The translations under genes and the position numbers were made by a program. From Desulfurococcaceae archaeon (lineage in GTDB: Archaea; Thermoproteota; Thermoprotei_A; Sulfolobales; NBVN01), in assembly GCA_020833415.1 (NCBI GenBank), contig JAJHQJ010000006.1:1-51223 (forward strand): 51,223 nucleotides of DNA, given 5' to 3'. How positions within the stretch are numbered: the first letter of the stretch is position 1; every line of letters begins with the position of its first letter. A model generated the notes under the pieces. The model saw nothing but the letters and a program-made list of their open reading frames with translations, ran no database searches and was not told the DNA's origin. This document shows positions 8,005-15,523 of this stretch, in pieces.

Positions 8005-8613
8005 ATGGGAGGTGAGGTTGGGCAGAGGACGGTTCCGGGTGCTACGAAGATCTACGTAAGGGTGCATGAGGATAGGGTCGGGGTCCTTATAGGGGAGGGT
8101 GGGCGTGCTATTAAGGATATAGAGAACCGCCTAGGGGTTAGGCTAACTGTTGATAGTGTTAACTGCTCAGCATTAATAGAACCCGCGACCCCCTATACGC
8201 CGGTGGCCAACTTACTTAAGGCCCAGGAGATTGTGAAGGCTATAGACCACTGCTTCTCCTACGAGAGGGCCTCAGCTCTCTACGACGATAACGTAGTACT
8301 CCTAGTCATAGACCTAAGGGACTACGTAGGGGAGGGGGAGAGCCACCTAACGAGGATTAAGGGTAGGATAATAGGTGAGGAGGGGAGGGCTAGGAAGACC
8401 ATAGAGGAGGTAACGGGGACCTACATAAGCGTATGCAGGGATACTGTAGCTATAATAGGTGAGTACAGTAGGGCGGAGCTAGCTAGGAGAGCTATAGAGA
8501 TGCTCGCACAGGGGCGCCAGCACTCCACGGTCTACAAGTACCTGGATAGGGCGATTAGGGAACTTAAGAGGAGGGAGACGGTCTCACTCTGGACCAACTT
8601 CCCCCAACCCTAG
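8005..8613 (+). CDS. KH-domain RNA-binding protein Dim2/Pno1 homolog
   Basis: 202 aa with two KH domains. The GxxG loops are seen as GVLIGEGGRAIKDIE near residue 25 and GRIIGEEGRARKTIEE near 115. Between them lie the family-typical ALIEP...NLLKAQEIVKAI and FSYERASALYDD. The end AQGRQHSTVYKYLDRAIREL is also typical. The archaeal Dim2 protein binds the 3' end region of 16S rRNA, assists late 30S maturation and works with the endonuclease Nob1. It has its own promoter, divergent from rpoK. Length and motifs match the family; confident. Confidence 0.93.
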   Translation: MGGEVGQRTVPGATKIYVRVHEDRVGVLIGEGGRAIKDIENRLGVRLTVDSVNCSALIEPATPYTPVANLLKAQEIVKAIDHCFSYERASALYDDNVVLLVIDLRDYVGEGESHLTRIKGRIIGEEGRARKTIEEVTGTYISVCRDTVAIIGEYSRAELARRAIEMLAQGRQHSTVYKYLDRAIRELKRRETVSLWTNFPQP

Positions 8614-8682
8614 GGGGCGAGCTTCAACCACCTTGGCGGATCTTCGGGAACCGCACGAAGTCTTTCAGAGAGTCAAATAAGG

Positions 8683-8727
8683 TAAGATAACCCCCCGTCA
8701 GCTACTTACCGTAAGGGGTTATACTTA
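8683..8727. terminator. Stable hairpin downstream of the Dim2 gene
   Basis: TAAGATAACCCC (8683-8694) pairs with GGGGTTAT-a-CTTA (8715-8727): 12 bp with a one-base bulge and a 20-base loop. It lies 70 bp after the Dim2 stop and before the next promoter. It may end the Dim2 message or be a binding site. An alternative pairing GGTAAG/CTTACC (8681-8686 with 8705-8710) competes with it. Confidence 0.35.
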
Positions 8728-8743
8728 GGTAGTGCTTACGGTA

Positions 8744-8751
8744 CTTAAAAG
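8744..8751 (+). promoter_or_regulatory. TATA box of the first Lys/Glu-rich micro-ORF
   Basis: CTTAAAAG, centred 37 bp before the ATG of the 24-residue ORF. This is the spacing seen for ordinary genes in this window. Confidence 0.5.
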
Positions 8752-8784
8752 CATTCCCTCTACTCCTTACACGAGGAACTCAAC

Positions 8785-8859
8785 ATGTCCAAGAAGCCTA
8801 AGAAGAAGGAGGAGAAGAAGCCGGAAAAGAAGGAGGAGAAGAAGCCCGCTAAGAAGTAG
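8785..8859 (+). CDS. 24-residue Lys/Glu-rich micro-protein
   Basis: ATG to TAG encodes MSKKPKKKEEKKPEKKEEKK followed by PAKK. The composition is almost only Lys, Glu and Pro, in two near-repeats of KKxEEKKPx. It has a TATA box 37 bp upstream, a GAGGA stretch just before ATG and a T6 run 43 bp after the stop, so it looks like a stand-alone gene. A second, similar micro-ORF lies 2.5 kb away. Possible roles are RNA or ribosome binding or nucleoid binding, but none is shown. Without expression data this remains a candidate gene. Confidence 0.5.
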   Translation: MSKKPKKKEEKKPEKKEEKKPAKK

Positions 8860-8902
8860 TTCACTCACAAAAGAACCTCCGAACGTCCAAGCTCACACCA
8901 CC

Positions 8903-8908
8903 TTTTTT
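8903..8908 (+). terminator. T-run terminator
   Basis: Six T residues 43 bp after the micro-ORF stop. Archaeal RNA polymerase commonly stops at such runs. Confidence 0.4.
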
Positions 8909-9107
8909 CCCTTAACATCCACTAACTCCCTCTCTAAAGGGTTGCTCCCAGCCCATCTAAATAACCCAAGTGACTCGGCCTACGTAACACTCTTTTCTTC
9001 AACCTAGTCCTAGTGACCACCTGCACCAGCTATAGTCCCGGTTACCAGCTCATAGTGGTCGAACTGGAGTGTTTCGCAGCTGATGTTTAGGATGTTTAGG
9101 AGTTGAG

Positions 9108-9115
9108 TTTATAAG
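9108..9115 (+). promoter_or_regulatory. TATA box for the structured leader / methyltransferase
   Basis: TTTATAAG. Initiation is expected near 9138, giving a leader of about 185 nt before the methyltransferase ATG. That is unusually long for this genome, where leaders are mostly under 15 nt. Confidence 0.45.
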
Positions 9116-9252
9116 CTCTGGTTCCTGCCTATGGCGTGGATGAGGGGCAATGCCCCGATAAACCGGTGTGGCAGCTCCAGAGGGGTGCGTGCCGTTCACC
9201 ACGATGCCCTGTGAGCCCGCTCCGGAGGTAGCTGTGCTACCGGTGAAGGGGT
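9116..9252 (+). ncRNA. Candidate structured leader or independent ncRNA
   Basis: GC-rich non-coding DNA with nested inverted repeats. These are CTCTGG/CCAGAG (9116-9121 with 9177-9182); GGGGC-AAT-GCCCC (9144-9156), flanked by GA on both sides as in a k-turn; TTCACC/GGTGAA (9195-9200 with 9242-9247); and GGTAGC-TGT-GCTACC (9227-9241), stacked directly on the last. No protein frame fits and no known RNA family is recognised. It may be the upper part of a regulatory leader for the downstream gene. The outermost stem lies before the predicted transcription start, so the RNA ends are uncertain. Confidence 0.4.
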
Positions 9253-9318
9253 GGGTGAGGAGAAAGTCCCTAGATGCTCACCCTTATCGATTCATGTTCA
9301 TTCATCGTATCTAGGGAC
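9253..9318 (+). promoter_or_regulatory. H-type pseudoknot over the ribosome-binding site
   Basis: Stem 1 is GGGTGAG (9253-9259) with CTCACCC (9277-9283). Stem 2 is GTCCCTAGAT (9266-9275) with ATCTAGGGAC (9309-9318), a perfect 10 bp. The order A-B-A'-B' with loops of 6, 1 and 25 nt is sterically suitable for an H-type pseudoknot. Stem 2 ends 5 nt before the ATG and buries the only Shine-Dalgarno-like bases (TAGGGA). The layout suggests control of translation of the methyltransferase gene; the ligand or trigger is unknown. Confidence 0.45.
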
Positions 9319-9323
9319 AAACG

Positions 9324-10484
9324 ATGCTGGAGTACGATAGTAGGCTACTGGAGTCCCTGAGGAGGGTCTACGGGGAGTCCCTGGAGGGTTTTCTAGCTAG
9401 TCTAGCTCAACCCGGTAGGAGGCTCTACGTCAGGGTTAACACGCTGAGGGCGGAGCCCGCGGAGGTTGTTAGGAGGTTAGCTAGTAGGGGGCTGGAGGTC
9501 GGGGTTGATGAGGAGCTTCCCGAGGCTATATACTTTACCGTTGAGGGGCCCTTCGAGGTCAGGCTTAGGGGTAGGGTAGTCGTAGCAGCTAAGGAGGCTG
9601 CCGAGTCCGTCGCCCTCGGAGCTAACCTCTACGCCCCCGGGGTCCTTAGGTGCCCTGAGGGAGCTACCGTCGGCGATGAGGTCACCGTAGTTACTAGAGG
9701 GGGTCTACCGGTAGCCGAAGGTGTGCTGGTGGCAGACTGCTACGAGGCCCTTAGGCGGCGTAGGGGGGTTGTTGTAGAGGTCTACAGATCCCTCTACAGG
9801 GCCCCTAGGGTGAGGGAGCTACCCGAGTTTACCGAGGGGCTGGTATACCCCCAGAGCCTCCCAGCTATGTACGTATCCAGGGTCCTGGATCCGAGGCCCG
9901 GTGAGGTTATCGTGGATATGTGTGCAGCACCCGGGGGTAAGACAGGTCACGTAGTTGAGTTAACTAGGGGGAGGAGCTACGTCCTAGCCTTCGACCACTC
10001 GAGGAGTAAGGTTGCTAGGATGAGGGAGGAGCTCTCTAGGTTGGGCCACCTACCCTATGTCGAGGTCTGGGTAGCCGATTCTAGGTACCTACACGAGGAC
10101 TTCCCGTGGATTAGGGCTGATAGGGTACTGGTAGACCCACCCTGTACAGCCCTAGGTGTTAGACCTAAGCTAGAGGATAGGAGGAGCTACAGGGACGTTG
10201 AGGTCCTAAAGAGCTACCAGCTCCAGTTCCTGAGGGCTGCAGCTGCGGTTGTTAAGCCCGGGGGTACGGTAGTCTACTCAACCTGTACCGTAACAATCGA
10301 GGAGAACGAGGAGGTTGTTGAGGAGTTCCTAGAGGAGTTCAGGTGCTTCGAAGCTGTCGACGTAGCTATCCCCAGGGCATCCAGGGGAGTTACCGGAGTC
10401 TACTGGAGTAGGTACGCGAGGTTCCACCCACACCTACACGACCTACCGGGCTACTTCATAGCTAAGCTAGTACGTACCTGCTGA
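9324..10484 (+). CDS. NSUN6-like tRNA/rRNA m5C methyltransferase with PUA domain
   Basis: 386 aa. The N-terminal RNA-recognition part contains LYVRVNTLRAEP. A PUA domain at about residues 70-150 has GANLYAPGVL and GDEVTVVTRGG. The Rossmann methyltransferase shows the SAM motif DMCAAPGGKTGHV near 196, the catalytic DPPCTALG near 272 and the second cysteine in YSTCTVT near 318. PUA inserted ahead of the catalytic domain is typical of NSUN6-type enzymes, which methylate C72 of tRNA. The start is the ATG 6 nt after the pseudoknot. The gene is convergent with rpiA, 3 bp apart. Confidence 0.92.
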   Translation: MLEYDSRLLESLRRVYGESLEGFLASLAQPGRRLYVRVNTLRAEPAEVVRRLASRGLEVGVDEELPEAIYFTVEGPFEVRLRGRVVVAAKEAAESVALGANLYAPGVLRCPEGATVGDEVTVVTRGGLPVAEGVLVADCYEALRRRRGVVVEVYRSLYRAPRVRELPEFTEGLVYPQSLPAMYVSRVLDPRPGEVIVDMCAAPGGKTGHVVELTRGRSYVLAFDHSRSKVARMREELSRLGHLPYVEVWVADSRYLHEDFPWIRADRVLVDPPCTALGVRPKLEDRRSYRDVEVLKSYQLQFLRAAAAVVKPGGTVVYSTCTVTIEENEEVVEEFLEEFRCFEAVDVAIPRASRGVTGVYWSRYARFHPHLHDLPGYFIAKLVRTC

Positions 10485-10487
10485 CCC

Positions 10488-11177
10488 CTACCTCCTGAAG
10501 GTAACTGTCTCAACACTACCGCTCAGCCTACCTATTACCAATACGTCCACCAGGTCTACGAATAGCCCGTGCTCTACGACCCCCGGGATACTCCTAAGGG
10601 TCCTCGCAACCTCCACTAGGTCGGCATCCCTAGGTGGGGTAACGTCTAGGACTACACCACCTAGGTCTGTAACTACCGGACCCCTCTTACCCTGGGATAC
10701 CCTAACCGATACACTGTAACCTAGCTCACCCAACCTCCTCCTAACGAAGCTAATGGCCTGCGGTAGGACCTCGACCGGTATAGGCCTAGCGTGGGGTACC
10801 CTCGGTACCACCTTAAGCTCATCGACTACGAATACCCTGAGGTCAGCTGCGGAGGCCAGTACCTTCTCCATAGTCATAGCGGCTCCACCACCCTTAACCA
10901 TCCTACCGAGGAGGTCTACCTCATCAGCAGAGTCAACGTATAAGTCCACCCTATCAACAGTAGATGGGTCTAGGACCCTGAGCCCCAGTTGAGATGCCAG
11001 TAGAGCCGTATCCGTAGACGAGGCAACCACAACCCTATCCATTAACCTACCGGAGGCTAGCCTAAGGAATACCTCAACAGTTGAACCAGTACCCAGACCC
11101 ACAACCCTAGCCCTACCCAGGTACTCCATAGCCTTAATCGCCGCAGCCTTCCTAGCCTCGGAGACCTCGGAACCCAC
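10488..11177 (-). CDS. rpiA: Ribose-5-phosphate isomerase A
   Basis: 229 aa, full length. Motifs are GLGTGSTVEVFL near residue 26, SSTDTALLASQLGL near 55, YVDSADEVD near 84 with the catalytic Asp, MVKGGGAAMTMEKVLASAA near 95-112, FVVDELKVV near 118, and the closing EHGLFVDLVDVLVIG. It interconverts ribulose-5-phosphate and ribose-5-phosphate, feeding nucleotide synthesis. It has a divergent promoter with the second micro-ORF. Confident. Confidence 0.97.
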   Translation of the reverse strand: MGSEVSEARKAAAIKAMEYLGRARVVGLGTGSTVEVFLRLASGRLMDRVVVASSTDTALLASQLGLRVLDPSTVDRVDLYVDSADEVDLLGRMVKGGGAAMTMEKVLASAADLRVFVVDELKVVPRVPHARPIPVEVLPQAISFVRRRLGELGYSVSVRVSQGKRGPVVTDLGGVVLDVTPPRDADLVEVARTLRSIPGVVEHGLFVDLVDVLVIGRLSGSVETVTFRR

Positions 11178-11205
11178 ACCAGACCCCCTAAGCTCACATG
11201 CATAC

Positions 11206-11214
11206 AGTTAAAAC
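11206..11214 (-). promoter_or_regulatory. TATA box of rpiA
   Basis: GTTTTAACT on the minus strand, about 33 bp upstream of the rpiA start. Confidence 0.5.
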
Positions 11215-11236
11215 CCGAAGGTTCCTTGACCATACG

Positions 11237-11246
11237 CTTTTAAATA
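11237..11246 (+). promoter_or_regulatory. TATA box of the second micro-ORF
   Basis: CTTTTAAATA, about 38 bp upstream of the GTG of the 16-residue ORF and divergent from the rpiA promoter. Confidence 0.55.
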
Positions 11247-11278
11247 ACCTAACCACTGAGGTTGGAGGCGGTGGGAGC

Positions 11279-11329
11279 GTGCCCGGTAAGTGCGGTAGGA
11301 AGAAGGGGAAGAAAGAGGAGAAGAAGTAG
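11279..11329 (+). CDS. 16-residue Lys/Glu-rich micro-protein
   Basis: GTG to TAG encodes MPGKCGRKKGKKEEKK. It shares the KKxEEKK tail motif with the 24-residue ORF at 8.8 kb. A good Shine-Dalgarno (GGAGG, 11264-11268), a strong TATA box and a downstream hairpin surround it, so it looks like an intact minimal gene. The single Cys next to a basic cluster is notable. Function unknown; it may be too short for automatic gene callers. Confidence 0.5.
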   Translation: MPGKCGRKKGKKEEKK

Positions 11330-11337
11330 CTTAAACT

Positions 11338-11358
11338 AAGGAGTTTCTAGATCTCCTT
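11338..11358 (+). terminator. Hairpin after the micro-ORF
   Basis: AAGGAG (11338-11343) pairs with CTCCTT (11353-11358), starting 9 bp after the micro-ORF stop. It lacks a T-run. Confidence 0.35.
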
Positions 11359-11437
11359 AAACCCCTATACCTCTAACTAGTCCGAACCGGGATAGTACAG
11401 TCCCGCAGTAGGTACGGTTAAAGAGGCTCTTACCGGT

Positions 11438-12622
11438 CTATACTAGTAGGAAGGGTAGGTATACCAGGGTATTGACTAGGGTTACCACAGCCCCTACCTT
11501 AAGGAACTCGGTGTAGGTTATTGAGGTACCCATCCTACTCTCCAGGGTTTCCAGTACGATTATGTTCGAAGCTGCCCCGAGGATGGTTAGGTTACCTGCT
11601 ATTGTTGATGTAGCTGCTAGGGCTAGCCACACATTAGTATCTGAAGGTCCGTAGCCGCAGCTCTTTAGGAACTCCATGGAGAGCTTTACTAGGGGGACGT
11701 TACTCAGTACCTGGCTTAGTAGAATCGACAGTAAGGTAACCGTGAGTACGCTCTCCACCTTACCGAGCCTACCAGGTAGTACTAGGGTCAGTAGTGGCTG
11801 TAGTATACCACTCCTCCACACACCCTCCATGGTTATGAACATGGCTATGAAGAACACTATAGTCCCCCAGTCAACACCTGCTAGTACAGCCCTGGGGTTT
11901 CTGGAGAGTACGTACGTACCTGCAGCTACGATGAACGGTATGAAGCCCCTGCGGGTTACGTGGGGTAGGTTCAGGAGCTCCGCTAGGTCGTTCGCCACTA
12001 GGGCTACTACAGTTGTGAGTAAGCCTAGACCTGCTAGTACGGCATCACGCCTATCCCTAATAAGCTCGTGGGGTACCATGGCCACGGCTACAGGCCTATT
12101 CTCAACCCTGAAGACCTTGAGTAGTATTAGCGGGACTAGGGCTAGGTTGATCAGTGTCGGTACGGTGAGTACCACCGCGAACTGTACGAAGGGTGCTGGG
12201 ATACCGCTCTCCACGGCTATCAGTACGTTCTGGGGGTTCCCCACGGGGGTCATGGCTGAGCCTACTGTGAGGGAGTAGGCTAGTAGTAGGAACATCATCT
12301 TAGGGTCTACACCCGTCGCCCTGGAGATGGTGTAGGCTATCGGTGGGCCCATGAGTGCTACCGTATCGTTAACTGCGAAGGCAGCTAGTGCACCGAACGT
12401 AATTGAGGACGCGTATACTACGGAGTACCTACTCCTAAACCTACCTATAAACCACGTGGAGAGGGCTGAGAGAAGCCCCGACGACTCAGCGAGGCTCACC
12501 AGGCTGAACATACCTATCAGGAACAGGATTACGTCGAGGTCTACGACTAGACCGATCTCGTCGAAGCTCACCAACCCCGTAACCACAGTAACGAAGGCTG
12601 AGAATGCCACGATACTCCACAC
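11438..12622 (-). CDS. ArsB/NhaD-superfamily ion permease
   Basis: 394 aa from GTG, with about ten membrane helices. The signature NDTVALMGPP near residue 83 and SAMTPVGNPQNVLIA near 120 are those of the arsenite/Na+:H+ (IT) superfamily. A C-terminal repeat has TIAGNLTILGAASNII. The substrate (anion, arsenite or Na+) is open. The frame stays open 43 codons further upstream and encodes another helix (GLIGLGLVVYLVTSLVL), as expected for helix 1 of this family. No ATG, GTG or TTG exists there, and a TATA box at 12749-12756 predicts transcription from near 12726. The true start may therefore be a CTG near 12720. Confidence 0.85.
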   Translation of the reverse strand: MWSIVAFSAFVTVVTGLVSFDEIGLVVDLDVILFLIGMFSLVSLAESSGLLSALSTWFIGRFRSRYSVVYASSITFGALAAFAVNDTVALMGPPIAYTISRATGVDPKMMFLLLAYSLTVGSAMTPVGNPQNVLIAVESGIPAPFVQFAVVLTVPTLINLALVPLILLKVFRVENRPVAVAMVPHELIRDRRDAVLAGLGLLTTVVALVANDLAELLNLPHVTRRGFIPFIVAAGTYVLSRNPRAVLAGVDWGTIVFFIAMFITMEGVWRSGILQPLLTLVLPGRLGKVESVLTVTLLSILLSQVLSNVPLVKLSMEFLKSCGYGPSDTNVWLALAATSTIAGNLTILGAASNIIVLETLESRMGTSITYTEFLKVGAVVTLVNTLVYLPFLLV

Positions 12623-12811
12623 AGGTATGTAGGTCCTCCTACTTCTAAGGACCAGCGAGGTAACTAGGTAGACGACCAGCCCCAGACCTATCAGCCCCCT
12701 AGCTGCAGACCCCTCCAGCAGGGTAGTCCCCGCTAGACACCTAGGGGTAGCTTATAGGCTGGCCCACAGCACTCCTTAGCAAGTGCCGCCAAGGACCTAC
12801 CTCAGGGCGGT

Positions 12812-12819
12812 ATTTTAAC
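12812..12819 (+). promoter_or_regulatory. TATA box of the S9 peptidase gene
   Basis: ATTTTAAC, about 34 bp upstream of the GTG start. Confidence 0.45.
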
Positions 12820-12849
12820 TAGTTGTAGTTTAGGGTACGGTGCTACCTG

Positions 12850-14802
12850 GTGAGTAGGAGGTTCACCCCGGAGGACATCAACAGGTTCACATCCTTCGGT
12901 AGGGTTACCGTGTCTCCCCGCGGTGACTTGATCGCCTTCGTTACGGCCAAACCCGATAGAACTAGGGACCGCTACGATGTTAGGGTATGGGTTACGGACC
13001 TCAGCGGGAACCCCGTATACGTGAGTTCAGGTCCCTCGGACTCTACCCCAGCTTGGAGTCCCGACGGCTCCACCCTACTGTACCAGAGGGTACTGGATGG
13101 GGGTGGTGCTGAGGTTAGACTCGTGAACCTGAATAGGGGTACAGACTTCGCTATCGCAAGACTTCAGACCCCGGCTTCGTCGGCTACGTGGCTTACCAAG
13201 GAGGTGGTAGCCCTGACGATCCCGACCAAGCTCTACGAGGAGGAGCCCGGGGTCCGCGTCGTTAGGTACTGGCCGGTGTGGTTCGAGAGCTCCGGATTCG
13301 TCTACAACGTGAGGAATCAGGTGTACCTCCTCGATGTACGCGGGGGTTCTGTGGAGAGGCTTACCAGGGATGAGTTCAGCTATAACTACGTAGCTGCGGA
13401 CCCTCTAGGTAGGTATCTAATAGCCTCGGTAGCTAGGGATACCTTGAGACCCTACAGAACATCCCTAGTAGTAGTTAGGGTAGATGGATCTGCTGAGGAG
13501 GTGAAGCTGGGGTACGACCTCTGGATAGGCCCTCTAGCCGTATCACCTACAGGTAGGTACCTAGCCTTCTTCGGTAGGGACCTAGGAAGGGGGAGGGGGT
13601 TCGCAGCGCACGAGGAGTTGTGGTTGCTGAACCTCGAGGACCTCCAGCTCGAGTCTGTGACGCGTAGTCTAGGCCTGGGGGTTTCGAGGAGGGTCTACTA
13701 CGACCTCCGAGGTCCTGCCTCTGCTGAGCCTAGGCCTGTGTGGGATGGTGACTACGTCTACTTCCCCATCTCTAAGGGCGGTAGGTACTCCCTCTACAGG
13801 TACTTAACTACGGGGAGAACCCTAGGGCCTGCCCTCGATGGTGACTACGTCGTCTGGGAGTACGATGTCCGTGATGGTGTCGTAGCCTTCGTTAAGGTCA
13901 CAGCTACGGAGCCGGCCGACCTATGGGTAGCTAGAGTCGGTGGTGGGGCTACTAAGGTAACTAGGTTTAACGAGGTAGTGAGGGAGTATAGGGTCTCGGA
14001 GCCTAGGTACTTCAGGTTTAGGGCTAGCGACAGTGCTGAGGTCGAGGGCTGGGTCATAGAGCCCGTGGACCGTGTTGAGGGGGGGAGGTACCCGGCTATC
14101 CTGTGGATCCATGGAGGACCTAAGAGTAAGTTCGGCTGGAGCTTCATGTTCGAGTTCCAGCTCTACGCATCAAACGGCTACGCGGTGGTGTACTGTAACT
14201 CCAGGGGGAGTGATGGCTATAGTGAGGAGTTCGCTGATATCAGGGAGCACTACGGTGAGAGGGACTACCAGGATATCGTGGAGTGCCTGGACCACGCCAT
14301 AAGGGAGTTCAACTTCATAGACTCAGATAGGGTGGGTATTACCGGGATAAGCTACGGGGGCTACATGGTCAACTGGATAGTAACCCAGACCGATAGGTTT
14401 AGAGCTGCTGTCTCGCAGAACGGTATATCGATGTGGGAGGCTGAGTACCTAACAACGGATATAGGTCCCCACTTCGTCCCGGATCAGATCGGTGGGGACC
14501 CCTGGACTAACTGGGAGAAGCTACATGCTAAGTCACCCCTGTACTACGTGGATAGGGTTAGGACCCCGCTGATGATAGTCCACAGCCTAGACGACTACAG
14601 GTGCTGGCTAGACCAGGCCATAGCTCTGTTCACAGCTCTGAAGCTAAGGGGGAGGGAGGTGGAGCTAGTACTATTCGAAAGCGGTGGGCATACCTTCGGC
14701 TGGTCCGGAAGGCCTAGCCTACGTGAGGCTAGGCTCAAGCACCTACTGAGGTGGTTTAACACCTACCTAAAGGAGGGGGCTGCCCGTAGCGAGGGTAGCT
14801 AA
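12850..14802 (+). CDS. S9 prolyl oligopeptidase / acylaminoacyl-peptidase
   Basis: 650 aa. Residues 1-390 form a beta-propeller with WSPDG-type blades. The C-terminal alpha/beta-hydrolase begins near LWIHGGPKSKFGWSF. The catalytic triad is seen as Ser in GISYGGYMVNW, Asp in HSLDDYRC and His in SGGHTFGW. Such enzymes release N-acylated or short-peptide residues in the cytosol. No signal peptide. It is a single gene with its own promoter and a GTG start. The family is confident, substrate specificity less so. Confidence 0.93.
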   Translation: MSRRFTPEDINRFTSFGRVTVSPRGDLIAFVTAKPDRTRDRYDVRVWVTDLSGNPVYVSSGPSDSTPAWSPDGSTLLYQRVLDGGGAEVRLVNLNRGTDFAIARLQTPASSATWLTKEVVALTIPTKLYEEEPGVRVVRYWPVWFESSGFVYNVRNQVYLLDVRGGSVERLTRDEFSYNYVAADPLGRYLIASVARDTLRPYRTSLVVVRVDGSAEEVKLGYDLWIGPLAVSPTGRYLAFFGRDLGRGRGFAAHEELWLLNLEDLQLESVTRSLGLGVSRRVYYDLRGPASAEPRPVWDGDYVYFPISKGGRYSLYRYLTTGRTLGPALDGDYVVWEYDVRDGVVAFVKVTATEPADLWVARVGGGATKVTRFNEVVREYRVSEPRYFRFRASDSAEVEGWVIEPVDRVEGGRYPAILWIHGGPKSKFGWSFMFEFQLYASNGYAVVYCNSRGSDGYSEEFADIREHYGERDYQDIVECLDHAIREFNFIDSDRVGITGISYGGYMVNWIVTQTDRFRAAVSQNGISMWEAEYLTTDIGPHFVPDQIGGDPWTNWEKLHAKSPLYYVDRVRTPLMIVHSLDDYRCWLDQAIALFTALKLRGREVELVLFESGGHTFGWSGRPSLREARLKHLLRWFNTYLKEGAARSEGS

Positions 14803-14899
14803 AGTAGCTCACGCAGGGCTAGCCTGAAGTTTAGGCTGTTGCAGAACTAACGATAAGTTTAAATATCTGTGAATTCTTGTAAATACTTGGTACAATGCG

Positions 14900-15523
14900 T
14901 TGGGTGAGCGGTATCTTAGTACTAGGGAGTTTGCGAAGCTTTTGGGTGTTTCGAGGGTTACTGTGATTAAGTGGATTAAGAGTGGTAGGATTGCTGCTTA
15001 CAGCGTCCACGGTAGGTGGAGGATTCCCTATAGCGAGGTTGAGAGGGTTCTTAGAGGCGTTCAGAGGGTTGAGCGTGTGGCAATATACGCTAGAATCTCC
15101 TCAAACACTCAGAGAAATGACTTGGAGAGGCAGGTTGAAGCTTTGAAGCTCTGGGTCTCCAAGAACCTCCCGAACGCTGAATACGTAGTTGTCATAGATA
15201 TCGCTAGTGGTTTGAATGAGAATAGAAGGGGGTTGAGGAAGCTCGTCGAGATGGCTAAGAGGGGGGAGATACAGGCAGTAGTGGTTGCATACAGAGATAG
15301 GTTAACTAGGTTCGGTTTCGAGTACCTCAAAACGCTCTTCAGCATTCTTGGAGTAGACGTCTACGTTGCATTCCAGGAGGAGCCGAAGAACTATGTTCGA
15401 GAGCTTGTTGAAGACTTCGTAGAGATAGTTACTTCGTTTGCATCTAGGATATATGGCAAAAGATCTAAGCGATACAAAGAGGTGGTGAGCTGTATTGGAG
15501 AGGCAGTCAAAGACTTTAGTTAA
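14900..15523 (+). CDS. tnpA: IS607 transposase TnpA (MerR-HTH serine recombinase)
   Basis: 207 aa from TTG. Residues 1-50 are a MerR-like helix-turn-helix (FAKLLGVSRVTVIKWIKSG ... GRWRIP). Residues 60-200 are a serine-recombinase domain with the nucleophile in YARISSNTQRNDLERQ and the conserved VVVAYRDRLTRFGFEYL. It catalyses excision and insertion of the element through a covalent phosphoserine. It overlaps tnpB by 29 bp. The frame is intact, so the element may still encode a working recombinase. Confidence 0.93.
   Translation: MGERYLSTREFAKLLGVSRVTVIKWIKSGRIAAYSVHGRWRIPYSEVERVLRGVQRVERVAIYARISSNTQRNDLERQVEALKLWVSKNLPNAEYVVVIDIASGLNENRRGLRKLVEMAKRGEIQAVVVAYRDRLTRFGFEYLKTLFSILGVDVYVAFQEEPKNYVRELVEDFVEIVTSFASRIYGKRSKRYKEVVSCIGEAVKDFS

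Noticed and set aside
9253-9275. GAGGAGAAAGTCC resembles the CR-I segment of RNase P RNA (GAGGAAAGTCC).
   Set aside because: The rest of an RNase P RNA would have to lie inside the well-supported methyltransferase gene, and CR-V is not seen. The bases are explained by the pseudoknot.
11676-12632. Long plus-strand ORFs opposite the permease gene.
   Set aside because: They lie antisense to a well-conserved membrane protein and are Ser/Thr-rich, as shadow frames are.
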